From positions 558,001 to 622,000 of the forward strand of contig JADJPJ010000087.1 of assembly GCA_016713325.1 (NCBI GenBank): a stretch of DNA of 64,000 nucleotides, read 5' to 3'. Positions within the stretch are counted from its first letter, which is position 1, and each line of letters begins with the position of its first letter. A program made the position numbers and the translations under genes. Under the pieces are notes generated by a model. It was not told the DNA's origin. It was given only the letters and a program-made list of their open reading frames with translations, and did no database searches. Of this stretch, positions 7,376 to 16,515 are shown piece by piece. This stretch comes from Candidatus Flexifilum affinis (GTDB taxonomy: Bacteria > Chloroflexota > Anaerolineae > Aggregatilineales > Phototrophicaceae).

Positions 7376-9288
7376 TTACCCGAATCCGCTCGATCCACCG
7401 CCACTGGAACCACCACCACTGAAGCCGCCGCCGCTCCACGAACCGCCGCCGCTCCGCCAGCTCCCACTGCTGCCGCTTGAAGCCTGCGGTTGGCTGGTCA
7501 TGACCCGCGACGCATCGTTGAGCATCCGACTCAGGCCGTCCGAGATGGACTCCAGGCCGCCGGCAAGGCCACCCGACAGATCGTCCAGCGACATGCCGCC
7601 AGCACCAGCCCGCGCGAGGTCACCTGGAAAGCCAGAGCCGCCATCGCCGCCAAAACTCGGCGCGATCGGTGTGCCGGGAATATAGCCACGGCGGTAGGGT
7701 CGCAGGTAGGTCGGAAAATACCACGGTGGAATGGGCATGTTGCTCACCTGTCGAAAGGCATTGACCCATTTGTTGTCCAGGCCAAACGCGACCGCATACG
7801 GAAGATAATCCGCAAAGCGCGAGGTCGCCTCCTCAACGTTCGCATACTGCTCAAGGTTCGCCATGTAGCGGTAGAAGGCCTTCCATTTGGCCGATTCTTC
7901 TGCGCCCTGGCGTGTCTTCGCCGGCATTGCTGGCGCGACAATAATGAGACCCGCAGCCGGCACGAGCAGCGAAAGCACGGGAAGAACAATGCCCGCTCCA
8001 AACTGGCCGGACATCGGGAACAGGATGAACGCGCCGACAAAGGCCAGGCCGAGAAGAACGGCGCCGGCCAATCCATAACTGTTCCGGGTTGTCTCCGGAT
8101 TGTGCGCCATGAACCCCTTGCTCACAAGTTCATCGTACAGCGATTGCTGCGCGCGGGCGATGTCCTTGTAGAAGGTCTCCTTGAGCGCGGCCAGATCGCG
8201 CTCCATCCGGTCGCCCTTGAACATACTGCGCATCAAGGCGCGTTCCCAGGGCTCAAGGGTATCCAGTTGCTTATCGGTCCGCTTGAAGGTGAACTGACTG
8301 CCGCCACCCAGCCCAAACAGCCCATCCGTCTTTTCTTCCTCGATGACGAGGTATCCCCGGTGAGCCAGGTCGACAAACGTCGCGATGACGTCACGAGGAT
8401 CGGCACGCTCGTCGATCAGCGCCCCCACCACGGCCGGCCTCAGGTCCGACGGCGGTTCCGAGAGATATTCCGGAACCGGGCCAATCTTCGGATCACGCCC
8501 GCGTGCGTTGTACAGAGCGTAGATACCCAGCGCGCCGCCAATACCGATCAGCAGCGCCAGCGCGATGCCGACCACGGAGATGATTGGCACCGTGTTCTCG
8601 TTAAATGCGCGTTCGTTGTCGAACCCGGCTTGCCAGTCCGTCTGGCGGGCGTTCGGGTTATGTGGGTACTGCACCCGGATTTCGAACTGCTCACTGCCGC
8701 GAATGGCCTCGGTAGCGGTCGCCGTCACCGTTGTACCACTCACGCTAACTTCGGACGATGCACCATACGTCACGACCGGGTCCAGGGCCTCGCGTGGTGC
8801 GTAGCCCTGAGGGAGTTCGACGGTGATGGTGCTGCGCTCAATCGGGAAGCCAAAATGCTCGGAGGGGATCGCCTGCCACCAGAGCTGATCGCCGTCCGGG
8901 TAGACGCGCAACGCTCCCCAGACATCATAGCTGATCTCGAAATGCTCTGTGGTGCTCGTGACCGGATCGGTGAAGTTGTAGGTGATTTCCAGATCCCCGC
9001 CGGAAGTGCGAACGCAGACCGTCCCCTCATTGCCGGAACACGAATTTGCCAGCGGGCGCCCGTTCTGAGTCACGCTGACATTGTCGATACCCTCGACGTT
9101 CGTCAGGGGGAAGAGAACTGAACATCATAGAACTCGGTGACACGAAAGAAGTTCTCTGTCGTATCCACGGAAGAAATCAGCACATCCCAACGTTTCCACA
9201 CCAGCGATCGATCCTGCGCGCCGGCCGGGCCGACCGCGAAGATCGATAGAACGAGAAGGATGCCGATCGCACGCCGAAGCAAGCTCAT
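7376..9288 (-). CDS. DUF2207 domain membrane protein, interrupted by one frameshift
   Basis: The N-terminal part (ATG at 9288, GGAAAGG site) has a signal peptide ending near PAGAQ and the DUF2207 opening segment WDVLISSVDTTENFFRVTEF. At the GGGGG tract 9106-9110 (CCCCC in the gene) the frame meets TGA. One added base would restore SSP-LTNVEGIDNVSV and continue into the long downstream frame. The rest gives the extracytoplasmic beta domain, a helix near VPIISVVGIALALLIGIGGAL, a cytoplasmic domain, two more helices, and a Gly/Ser-rich tail ending GGSSGGGSSGFG. The function of DUF2207 is not established. It is the first gene of the SPFH-containing operon. Confidence 0.78.
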
Positions 9289-9450
9289 ACCCTTTCCATC
9301 CTCAATGCAACTCGTTTCCATTATCCCGCCGATCAACACCCAGTGCCAACCCATAACATGGGGCTCGCTAAGGGACATCCGCTGGCGCGTTCGGGCCGCC
9401 CGCGCTACGATTAACACACGTTGTATGGCATGTTCGTCGGGGAGAACCTA

Positions 9451-10968
9451 ATGTCTGCTCAACACAGGTGGTGGCTAGTACTGTGCATCGTGCTGCTTAT
9501 GATCGTGGCTTCAGGCGCGGCAGCACAGGAGAATACCCCTGTGCCCCTGCCTACCCCTGTCGGCGAATACACAGTATATACAGTACGGTCTGGCGACACC
9601 CTCAGCGTCATCGCCATGCGCTACGGAATCAGCATGCGCACCTTGATCCGGGCGAACCGCATCGCCAATGCCAACCTGCTCCAGATTGGCCAGCAGATCT
9701 ACATCCCGGCGGAGGACCTCCCATTTGTCACCGTCACGCCCAGCCCGGGCCTGGCAGCCACAGTGGAAGGGGCCTCCCCCGAACCCACGTCATCACCCGA
9801 GCCGGGCGCCCCAGCCACAGATGAAGTAGTGACAGAGGGAGCGACGACGAGTACGGCAGAACAGACGCCGGAGAGTCAGGCTCTGCCCAACTCGACAGGC
9901 GCCGAAACGCCGACGCAGTCTCCTACTCCTACCCTGCCGCCACAACCGATGGAATTGGGAATCGCGCTCTATACCTCACCGCAGTCGGTTGAGGTGGACT
10001 CGGCAGTCCTCACCGCTCTCGGCGCCCAATGGGCAAAGTTGACCGCCGACTGGAGCGATCTTGAAGCAGTCCCGGGAGTGATCGACTACTCCCAGTTAGA
10101 CGCGGCGGTCGATGCGCTCAACGCCCGCGGCATTCAGGTTCTGCTGACCATTTCCGGCGCCCCGGACTGGACTCGGTCGGCGCATGACGAAAGTGGTCCG
10201 CCCGATGACTTCTCATTGTTTGCCGAGTTTCTGACGGAATTCGCCTCGCACTATGTCGACCGCATCCAGGCCTACGAAATCTGGGATGAGCCGAACCTGC
10301 GCCGCGAATGGAACAGTGCGGTGCATCCCCTGAGTGCGGCCTCCTATGCCGAACTGTTGCGAGCTGCCTATCCTGCGATTAAGGCTGGCGACAGCACTGC
10401 CCTCGTCATCAGCGGTGGACTTGCGCCCACAGGAATGGATGACGGATTTAATGCCATCAACGATCGGCGCTTCCTGACGGAACTGCTTCAGGCAGGTCTG
10501 AACACCTTCGCCGATGGCATCGGGCTGCATCCCTACGGGTTTGGCAACCCGCCTGATGTCGCCTGCTGCGAAGTCCCGGAGGGCGTTGAGTCCCATACCG
10601 GTGATGTGAGCTTCTACTTCCAATCCATGCTCGATGCCTATGCGCAGGCCGCCATGATGGTATCGCCCGCGCTGCCCTTATGGATCACCTCCTTCGGCTG
10701 GGGCGTCGCCGAACCTGGTCAGGAAGTTCTGCGCAATTTCATCTACGTGACCTACAACACTCCCGAAGAACAGGCAGCCTTCACGACGGCCGCGCTGGAT
10801 ATGGGGAAAGATCTCGGCATTGTTCGCGTCATGATTCTGAGCAACCTCAATGGCTGCGCTTTCCAGACGGATAATGCCGAAGTGTGTTATCTCAGCATCA
10901 ACCCAACCGCCGAGACGCCGCGCCCACTCTTTGAGGCCCTCAGAGAGAGAGCTCGAGCTCAGCAGTAG
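9451..10968 (+). CDS. Secreted LysM protein with GH39/GH5-like barrel (probably non-catalytic)
   Basis: The 505-residue product (ATG 9451, GGGAGAA site) has a signal peptide (about 1-26), one LysM peptidoglycan-binding domain (YTVRSGDTLSVIAMRYGIS at about 44-62 and on), a Pro/Thr/Ser linker, then a TIM-barrel glycosidase-like domain. The acid/base motif is present as YEIWDEPNL. Where related enzymes usually have a nucleophile Glu in a WxTEFGW-type motif, this protein has WITSFGW, so the Glu is replaced by Ser. It may bind rather than cut glycans; this rests on my reading of the motif. It is 31 bases upstream of a Ser/Thr kinase gene. Confidence 0.75.
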   Translation: MSAQHRWWLVLCIVLLMIVASGAAAQENTPVPLPTPVGEYTVYTVRSGDTLSVIAMRYGISMRTLIRANRIANANLLQIGQQIYIPAEDLPFVTVTPSPGLAATVEGASPEPTSSPEPGAPATDEVVTEGATTSTAEQTPESQALPNSTGAETPTQSPTPTLPPQPMELGIALYTSPQSVEVDSAVLTALGAQWAKLTADWSDLEAVPGVIDYSQLDAAVDALNARGIQVLLTISGAPDWTRSAHDESGPPDDFSLFAEFLTEFASHYVDRIQAYEIWDEPNLRREWNSAVHPLSAASYAELLRAAYPAIKAGDSTALVISGGLAPTGMDDGFNAINDRRFLTELLQAGLNTFADGIGLHPYGFGNPPDVACCEVPEGVESHTGDVSFYFQSMLDAYAQAAMMVSPALPLWITSFGWGVAEPGQEVLRNFIYVTYNTPEEQAAFTTAALDMGKDLGIVRVMILSNLNGCAFQTDNAEVCYLSINPTAETPRPLFEALRERARAQQ

Positions 10969-10999
10969 ACAGGCGCAATCTGAGAGAGAACCCGGATAC

Positions 11000-12694
11000 A
11001 TGGCAGAGAGTTCACAGTTACGACTGGGTCGGTACGAACTTAAAGAGCGCATTGGAGCCGGTGGCACGGCTCGCGTCTACAAGGCCTTTGACCCGACGCT
11101 CGGCCGGCTGGTGGCGATCAAGGTTCTGTACGAACATCTGGCGGAGGATTCCGCCTTTCTGGAGCGGTTTGAACGCGAAGCGATGATCGTCGCGTCGTTC
11201 AACCATCCGAATATTGTCCAGGTCTTCGATTTCAGCGTCGAGCAGCGCGAAACCGGTGCGCTGTGCTATATGGTTATGTCCTACATCCCAGGGCAGACTC
11301 TTCGCGCTATCCTGGAAGATGCGGCGCGTACCGGCCAGCGAATTCCTGATGACCGCATCCTGTCCATCATGCGCAACCTCGCCGATGCGCTGGGTTATGC
11401 GCACGCGCATGGCATGGTGCACCGAGATGTCAAGCCCGGCAATGTCATCGTCCGTGAAGATGGGTTGGCTGTACTCACCGACTTCGGCATCGCGCGTCTG
11501 ATTCGGGCGGAGCGGCTCACTCAACAGGGGACGACGACCGGAACGCCGGTCTATATGTCCCCCGAGCAGGCCGCCGGTGATCCCGGAGACGCGCGCAGCG
11601 ATCTCTACTCGTTGGGCATCATCCTGTACGAGATGCTGGCGGGCCGTCCACCATTTGACGACGAGAACACGCTCTCCGTCATGTTCAAGCATCTCAACTC
11701 ACCGGTACCGCGCCTTGCCGATACCGGCACTCTTGCCTTTCCTAAGGCCGACGTCTTCTTCAGCCGCGCCCTTGCCAAAGAACCAGAGGACCGTTTTCAG
11801 ACGGCAGGCGAGTTTTCCGGCGGGCTGCGCACCATCTTCGGAGATGGCGATCAACCCACGACAGTGGTTCCGATCGGCAGCCTCGCGTTGAAATCTGAGA
11901 CTGCCGGTCGTGACGTTGCCAGGCGCACCACAGCCGGACTGCAGGTTCCGAGCAGGACGGCTCCTGTAACCGGAGTTCTGGCCCTGGTCGGCCTCGCAGG
12001 GCTTCTCACTATCATCCTGGTGATTGCCCTCTCGCGAGCCAACTCGCTCGAGATAACGGAAACAGACTCGGCCGGCACGGCGTCGATGCCAGGTGACATC
12101 TACTTCACGTCGGAATTCGCCCAGGATGAAGCGCTTAACGAATACTGGCTGCAGACCCAGTCCAATGCACTGGAAGCCGAGATTACCCCGACCGGCTTCT
12201 TCCGACTGGTGAATTCGCTTCCGAACACGGCCGCCACGCGCATCTTCAGTTTGAATGCGCTGTACGAGACCGTGTCAATAGCTATGGAGGCTCGGCTGGA
12301 AGAAGGCAGCCAAAGAGCCAGCGCTTACGGTATCGTGTTTCACTATCACGATGAGGACAATTACAGTGTGTTCGCGGTCGACGGTGTTGGGCGCTTCAGC
12401 ATCTGGACGCGTGCCAACGGGGTATGGCAGGAACTCCGGGGTGAGGCCGAGGAATGGACTGATAACGCCGCAGTCAAGCCGGTTGGCGAGCCAAACCGGT
12501 TAGCAGTCACCATCCTCAACGGGCAGTTTACAGCCTATGTCAACAATCGCCGGGTCACTCGGGTGAGCGACTCGACTTTCAAAGACGGGCGCATCGGCAT
12601 CTACATCGCGACCGACAATGGCGATGCGACGGTACTGGTTGACCAGTATCGGGTATTCTCAAGCGTGCCGTCGATGACTTCGCCAACCGGCTGA
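11000..12694 (+). CDS. Membrane Ser/Thr protein kinase with extracytoplasmic jelly-roll-like domain
   Basis: A 564-residue PknB-type kinase. The catalytic domain spans about residues 11-275, with the Gly loop IGAGGTARVY, Lys41 in VAIK, HRDVKPGN at 141-148 and DFG at 161-163. All residues needed for activity are present. One membrane helix lies near 320-342 (LALVGLAGLLTIILVIAL). The outside part of about 210 residues looks like a concanavalin/3-keto-disaccharide-hydrolase-type beta sandwich (YGIVFHYHDEDNYSVFAVDG), plausibly a glycan sensor. The upstream LysM protein may feed the same wall-sensing system. Its stop is 3 bases from the stop of a second, opposed kinase gene. Confidence 0.88.
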   Translation: MAESSQLRLGRYELKERIGAGGTARVYKAFDPTLGRLVAIKVLYEHLAEDSAFLERFEREAMIVASFNHPNIVQVFDFSVEQRETGALCYMVMSYIPGQTLRAILEDAARTGQRIPDDRILSIMRNLADALGYAHAHGMVHRDVKPGNVIVREDGLAVLTDFGIARLIRAERLTQQGTTTGTPVYMSPEQAAGDPGDARSDLYSLGIILYEMLAGRPPFDDENTLSVMFKHLNSPVPRLADTGTLAFPKADVFFSRALAKEPEDRFQTAGEFSGGLRTIFGDGDQPTTVVPIGSLALKSETAGRDVARRTTAGLQVPSRTAPVTGVLALVGLAGLLTIILVIALSRANSLEITETDSAGTASMPGDIYFTSEFAQDEALNEYWLQTQSNALEAEITPTGFFRLVNSLPNTAATRIFSLNALYETVSIAMEARLEEGSQRASAYGIVFHYHDEDNYSVFAVDGVGRFSIWTRANGVWQELRGEAEEWTDNAAVKPVGEPNRLAVTILNGQFTAYVNNRRVTRVSDSTFKDGRIGIYIATDNGDATVLVDQYRVFSSVPSMTSPTG

Positions 12695-12697
12695 GGA

Positions 12698-14059
12698 TTA
12701 ACCGGCGAAGCGCGCCTGAAAGACCAGGATATAGAGCGGAATCAGACAGGCCACCGCGGTAAACGCGATCAGCGCCAGTAAGATCGTTACCAGATCCAGC
12801 ACAGGCTGTGGTGGCTGCATGCGCTGACTCACAGACGGGTTAAGCTGGCTGGTGTTTCCGCTGTACCCTTGCGCGCCGGCGGGCTGCTGGTGCATGGCAT
12901 TGCCATACGGCGATCGCGGCTGAGGAAAGACCTGTCCCGGCGCATTTGGCGCGAGATCCACCCGCTGCGTCGGCGGTAAAGGCTCGACGCCACGGGGCAG
13001 GGGTGTGGAACCAGGCGGCGGCGGAGGTGTGGAGGCCGCGTTGCCGCTCTGCCAGCCACTGCCAGCAACATGCGTGCTGTAAGGTGGAAGAGGGATATTC
13101 GGCTGCTGCGGTGGCGGTGTCCCCGGCGGAGGAGTCCCCTGTCGGTCGTATCCGCCGCTTCCCTTGGGCTGCGAGGGCGCCGTGGGCGATGTGGTGCCGG
13201 GCGGCACCGTGTAGGGTGTTGCCAGCTCTACCCCGCCCCGGTCCAGGAAGGCCTCCAGGATGCTCTTGAGTTGATCGGCCATGCGGTAGCGCTGTTCCGG
13301 TTCCTTGCTCATCGTCTTGTAGACGATGCGGGCCAAGTTTTCCGGAACGGCCGGGTTATAGTCGGTGACCAGAGGAATCGGGTCGCGGATGTGAGCCATG
13401 GCAAGTTCCTGCTGATTCTGACCGCTGAAAGGCAGACGTCCGGTCAGCAGTTCGAACATCACGATTCCAATGGAGTAGACATCCGAGGCCGGCGATGGGC
13501 GCTCGCCGCGCGCCTGTTCCGGTGCGAAATAATGGGGGCTGCCCCATACCACCGACTGACGCTCGCCTGGAGGCGTATTGGTGAGCGCCTGGGCGATGCC
13601 GAAGTCGGTGACCTTTACCGTGTCATCGCGCGTCAGCAGAATGTTCTGCGGTTTCACGTCGGCATGCACAAGCCCGGCGCGATGGGCAAAGCCAATGCCG
13701 GCGCAAAGCTGCACACTCAGCTTCAGACCGCGCAGGATAGACAGGGCGCCTTCCCCCTTGATGGTCTTCTTGAGATCGCTTCCGTCGACAAACTCCATCA
13801 CAATGTAATGCGTCGGTCCATCCTGACCAACGTCGTACACGGTGACGATATTCGGATGCTGGAGGTTGGCGACACTCCGCGCCTCGTTACGAAAACGGGC
13901 CAGGAACGAGGGATCGGCCGTGAGACTGGGACGCAGAATCTTGATAGCCACCTGGCGACCGAGCATCTGGTCGATCGCCTTGTAGATGACAGCCATCCCA
14001 CCGCTGCCCTGCTGAGCGATCAAGCGGTAGCGTCCATTGAGTATCGTTTCGCTCGCCAC
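12698..14059 (-). CDS. Membrane Ser/Thr protein kinase of the non-RD type
   Basis: A 453-residue kinase: Gly loop QGSGGMAVIYKA, Lys40 in VAIK, and DFG at 152-154. The catalytic loop reads HADVKPQN, so the Arg of HRD is Ala while Asp134 and Asn remain. It should be active, but activation-loop control may differ from its neighbour. After the catalytic domain comes a Pro/Gly/Gln-rich linker of about 140 residues and a single membrane helix at the very C terminus (VTILLALIAFTAVACLIPLYI) with almost nothing beyond it, so there is no external sensor. It converges on the kinase at 11000 and starts 17 bases after the dGTPase-like gene. Confidence 0.87.
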   Translation of the reverse strand: MASETILNGRYRLIAQQGSGGMAVIYKAIDQMLGRQVAIKILRPSLTADPSFLARFRNEARSVANLQHPNIVTVYDVGQDGPTHYIVMEFVDGSDLKKTIKGEGALSILRGLKLSVQLCAGIGFAHRAGLVHADVKPQNILLTRDDTVKVTDFGIAQALTNTPPGERQSVVWGSPHYFAPEQARGERPSPASDVYSIGIVMFELLTGRLPFSGQNQQELAMAHIRDPIPLVTDYNPAVPENLARIVYKTMSKEPEQRYRMADQLKSILEAFLDRGGVELATPYTVPPGTTSPTAPSQPKGSGGYDRQGTPPPGTPPPQQPNIPLPPYSTHVAGSGWQSGNAASTPPPPPGSTPLPRGVEPLPPTQRVDLAPNAPGQVFPQPRSPYGNAMHQQPAGAQGYSGNTSQLNPSVSQRMQPPQPVLDLVTILLALIAFTAVACLIPLYILVFQARFAG

Positions 14060-14076
14060 GGCCTTGCATCCTAACC

Positions 14077-15033
14077 TTAGGGTCGAAAGCTGAAATACAT
14101 GTTTTCATACAGGAACTTCTTCAGGTCTTTTGCCATCACCCGCATACTCTCGCTATGGCTCACTACCTCAGCACTGTACCGTTGGATGTCCTCCGGCACC
14201 TGCGGGTTGAGCGCTTCGAGCCGCCGCGCCGTCTCTTCGATCAGATCGTTGACCAGCAGACCGACCAACTCGCGGATCAACGCATGGCGGCTGACCTCCG
14301 GAAGCGGCGTTCCCGGCTTAATCACCGCATCCAGCATCCGTTCCCAGATCGGCAGTCCACTCAGCATGCCCGGCAGGAGTAAGCCGGCATTCAGGCCATC
14401 GTCGAGGTCATGGGCGCTGTAGGCCAGTTCGTCCGCCGCATTGGCGATCTGCCCTTCCAGGCTGGCGCGCAGTGTCGGGTCCAGTCCCGCGGCCCTGCTC
14501 AGATCGTAATCCGTTTCATGCTTGGCCAGACCGAACAATGTCTCATCCGTCAGGTTCAAACCAGGAAATTCGGCATAGCGCCGTTCGAGCTCGGTCACGA
14601 CCCGGTAGCTTTGCAGGTTGTGGTTATAGCCGCCGTGATCGGCCATCAGTGCGTCGAGCGTCTCCTCGCCTGCATGGCCAAACGGCGGGTGGCCGAGATC
14701 ATGCGCCAGGCAGATGGCCTCGACCAGATCTTCGTTGGCTCCCAACGCCCGCGCAACCGTCCGCCCGATCTGAGCGACTTCTAGCGTGTGGGTCAGCCGT
14801 GTGCGGAAATAGTCACCTTCGTCATTTACGAAGACCTGGGTCTTGTACTCCAGGCGTCGGAATGCCGCTGAATGGATAATGCGATCGCGGTCGCGCTGGA
14901 AGGCGGTCCGGTAAGTGGACTCAGATTGTGGATAGCGGCGTCCGCGGCTGAGGTGGCTTTGCAGGGCATACGGCGCCAACGAAGCTTTTTCGATCTGTTC
15001 GTATTCCTCACGGCGTCGCAGCACACCCATCAT
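14077..15033 (-). CDS. dGTPase-like HD-domain phosphohydrolase
   Basis: A family member of deoxyguanosinetriphosphate triphosphohydrolases, which split dNTPs into nucleosides and triphosphate. The HD signature is intact: RLTHTLEVAQ with the first His near residue 83, AHDLGHPPFGH with HD near 112, and the last Asp in ADELAYSAHDLDDG. At about 318 residues it is the shorter, non-E. coli type, so the preferred dNTP is uncertain. Start choice is ambiguous within two codons (GTG 15036, ATG 15033 or 15030) behind a GGAG site. It precedes the kinase gene by 17 bases on the same strand. Confidence 0.88.
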   Translation of the reverse strand: MMGVLRRREEYEQIEKASLAPYALQSHLSRGRRYPQSESTYRTAFQRDRDRIIHSAAFRRLEYKTQVFVNDEGDYFRTRLTHTLEVAQIGRTVARALGANEDLVEAICLAHDLGHPPFGHAGEETLDALMADHGGYNHNLQSYRVVTELERRYAEFPGLNLTDETLFGLAKHETDYDLSRAAGLDPTLRASLEGQIANAADELAYSAHDLDDGLNAGLLLPGMLSGLPIWERMLDAVIKPGTPLPEVSRHALIRELVGLLVNDLIEETARRLEALNPQVPEDIQRYSAEVVSHSESMRVMAKDLKKFLYENMYFSFRP

Positions 15034-15080
15034 CACACTCCGTCACCTGGTCTCGCCCAGCTATCGCTGCTGTTCCCTAC

Positions 15081-15773
15081 TCATGAATCGCTTTCCGTCT
15101 CAGGCGTGGTCGCGATCTCCGGCGTCTCCACCACTTCCGGCGTGGAATGGGGTTCCGCTGCGGCGCCCGACGGGGTCATCTCGGCAGCCTCGACCTCTGG
15201 CGTCACGGCCGGCTCCGTCACCTCAGGGGTCACCACTGGGGCAGCTCCGCTTTCGGCCAACGGTGTAATCACATTGTAGCGCACTACGTAGCTGCCGATC
15301 CCTAAAACTGCGGTCGCCAGCCAGAGTCCGAGCGCAATCTGCATCACCGGCTTGGCATGTTTCCACCAGTAGGGGCGCAGGTTCCGCTCACCTCGCGCCG
15401 TGGCCGATGCCACAGCCCGATCCTCGATCGCCATGCGCACCATGATGAACGTCGCAAGGAGCTGCGCCGGCAGGCCCAGAAGCCCGTGTATGGTTGGCAG
15501 CAGGTAACGCAGGTTGCCGGGTTCGCGGCCGATGTGCTCCGCGACGTCAAATCGGTAGGCCACCAGCATCAGCAGCACGATGAGTACCCAGTTCACCCCG
15601 GTGATGACATTCATGATGACCTGGTGGTGAGGCCGGTGTTGGCCCCGCCGGGCAAAAAAGAAGCCCGCGATCATCGCAGGCAAGATCAAGAGGATATAGC
15701 CAACCACCGTGAGATCAGCCAGCAAGCTGGCCCCAGTACCGAGGAAACCAGGCGGCTCCAAATAGAGGTCCAC
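15081..15773 (-). CDS. DUF420-type membrane protein with acidic/Pro-Thr tail
   Basis: The 230-residue product (GTG 15773 behind AGGTG) has four hydrophobic helices (about 15-38, 52-73, 90-110 and 135-160). Conserved-looking His in HHQVIMNV and the pattern HGLLGLPAQLLA fit DUF420, a family often found near haem-copper oxidase assembly genes. The last 60 residues are a low-complexity TPEV/TPEVE repeat tail. No respiratory genes lie beside it here, so its role is open. It is 47 bases upstream of the dGTPase-like gene on the same strand. Confidence 0.7.
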   Translation of the reverse strand: MDLYLEPPGFLGTGASLLADLTVVGYILLILPAMIAGFFFARRGQHRPHHQVIMNVITGVNWVLIVLLMLVAYRFDVAEHIGREPGNLRYLLPTIHGLLGLPAQLLATFIMVRMAIEDRAVASATARGERNLRPYWWKHAKPVMQIALGLWLATAVLGIGSYVVRYNVITPLAESGAAPVVTPEVTEPAVTPEVEAAEMTPSGAAAEPHSTPEVVETPEIATTPETESDS

Positions 15774-15900
15774 GTATTCACCTGTGAGCGATCGGTTAGA
15801 GAGTTGGATATGCAGTTATCGTATTTGTTATATCATGTTTAGCGAAACGCCGTATCACGTGATTCCTTACATGATCACAAAACGCCACGAGCAGCACTGA

Positions 15901-15942
15901 ATTATGTTCCGATTGCACCAACTATGCATGAATGAACATAAT
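15901..15942 (+). promoter_or_regulatory. Inverted repeat, candidate operator of the Phe/Tyr operon
   Basis: ATTATGTTC at 15901-15909 and GAACATAAT at 15934-15942 form a perfect 9-bp inverted repeat with centres 33 bases apart (about three helical turns). The right arm covers the putative -10 box. The Lrp/AsnC-type gene that follows is the natural candidate for binding here. Confidence 0.5.
15913..15942 (+). promoter_or_regulatory. Promoter candidate for the Lrp-led Phe/Tyr operon
   Basis: TTGCAC at 15913-15918 and CATAAT at 15937-15942 are separated by 18 bases. The first gene starts at 15990, so the leader is about 40 bases. The -10 box lies within the right arm of the inverted repeat. Confidence 0.5.
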
Positions 15943-15989
15943 CGCTTTTCCTGTTTTCCAGAACAATCGCTTGACAGAAGGGGAAAACT

Positions 15990-16466
15990 GTGAAATATTC
16001 TTATCAGGAGCTGGATGACATCGACAAGGCTATTCTGTCGGAACTGCAAAATGACAGCAGCATCAGCAACGTGGAACTGGCGCGACGGGTATCCTTATCT
16101 CCACCGGCCGTCCATGCCCGCATCAAGCGCCTGGAAGAACTGGGGTTCGTGCGTCACTATGTCGCACTCCTCGACCGGGAGAAGCTCGGCTATGACATGT
16201 TGTGTCTCATCAATGTCACCCTCCAGGTGCATCAGATGCAGAACATCAATGTCTTCGGCAGCGCAATTTCTCAGATGCCGGAAGTACTGGAGTGCTACTT
16301 TGTCACCGGTGAGTATGACTACCTGCTCAAGGTCGCCGTCCGAACGCGAAAAGAACTTGAGATATTTTTGATGGAGAAGCTCACCCCTATTCCAGGTATC
16401 GCGCGCATCTCCACCAGCATCGTGCTGACTGAGGTCAAGTACTCTACAGGATTGCTGCTCGACTGA
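15990..16466 (+). CDS. Lrp/AsnC-family transcriptional regulator
   Basis: A 158-residue regulator (GTG 15990 behind AGAAGGGGA). The N-terminal winged helix reads LDDIDKAILSELQNDSSISN then VSLSPPAVHARIKRLEELG. The C-terminal RAM/AsnC domain (about 70-150) includes EVLECYFVTGEYDYLLKV, the usual effector-binding segment, and FLMEKLTPIPGIARISTSIV. Length and layout are normal. It is the first gene of a same-strand set for phenylalanine and tyrosine breakdown, so an aromatic amino acid is the likely effector and the operon the likely target (inference from position). Confidence 0.92.
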   Translation: MKYSYQELDDIDKAILSELQNDSSISNVELARRVSLSPPAVHARIKRLEELGFVRHYVALLDREKLGYDMLCLINVTLQVHQMQNINVFGSAISQMPEVLECYFVTGEYDYLLKVAVRTRKELEIFLMEKLTPIPGIARISTSIVLTEVKYSTGLLLD

Positions 16467-16515
16467 ACTTCCAGCGCCGACCGAATATTGCCGTTCTTGA
16501 TGAGGAACTCGCTCC

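Noticed and set aside
9100..9115. Programmed ribosomal frameshifting at the CCCCC tract
   Set aside because: No stimulatory structure was seen, the product split is within a domain rather than between functional units, and three similar lesions exist in unrelated genes.
9100..9120. In-frame TGA in the DUF2207 gene as a selenocysteine codon, given selB in the window
   Set aside because: Reading through TGA leads to a short unrelated frame that stops; only a frame change restores the domain.
7490..9121. 543-codon open frame antisense to the DUF2207 gene
   Set aside because: Composition is that of a shadow frame (Arg/His/Gln-rich), there is no motif, and the DUF2207 protein on the other strand has clear helices and a domain.
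13070..14074. 334-codon frame antisense to the non-RD kinase
   Set aside because: The kinase motifs are unambiguous on the other strand.
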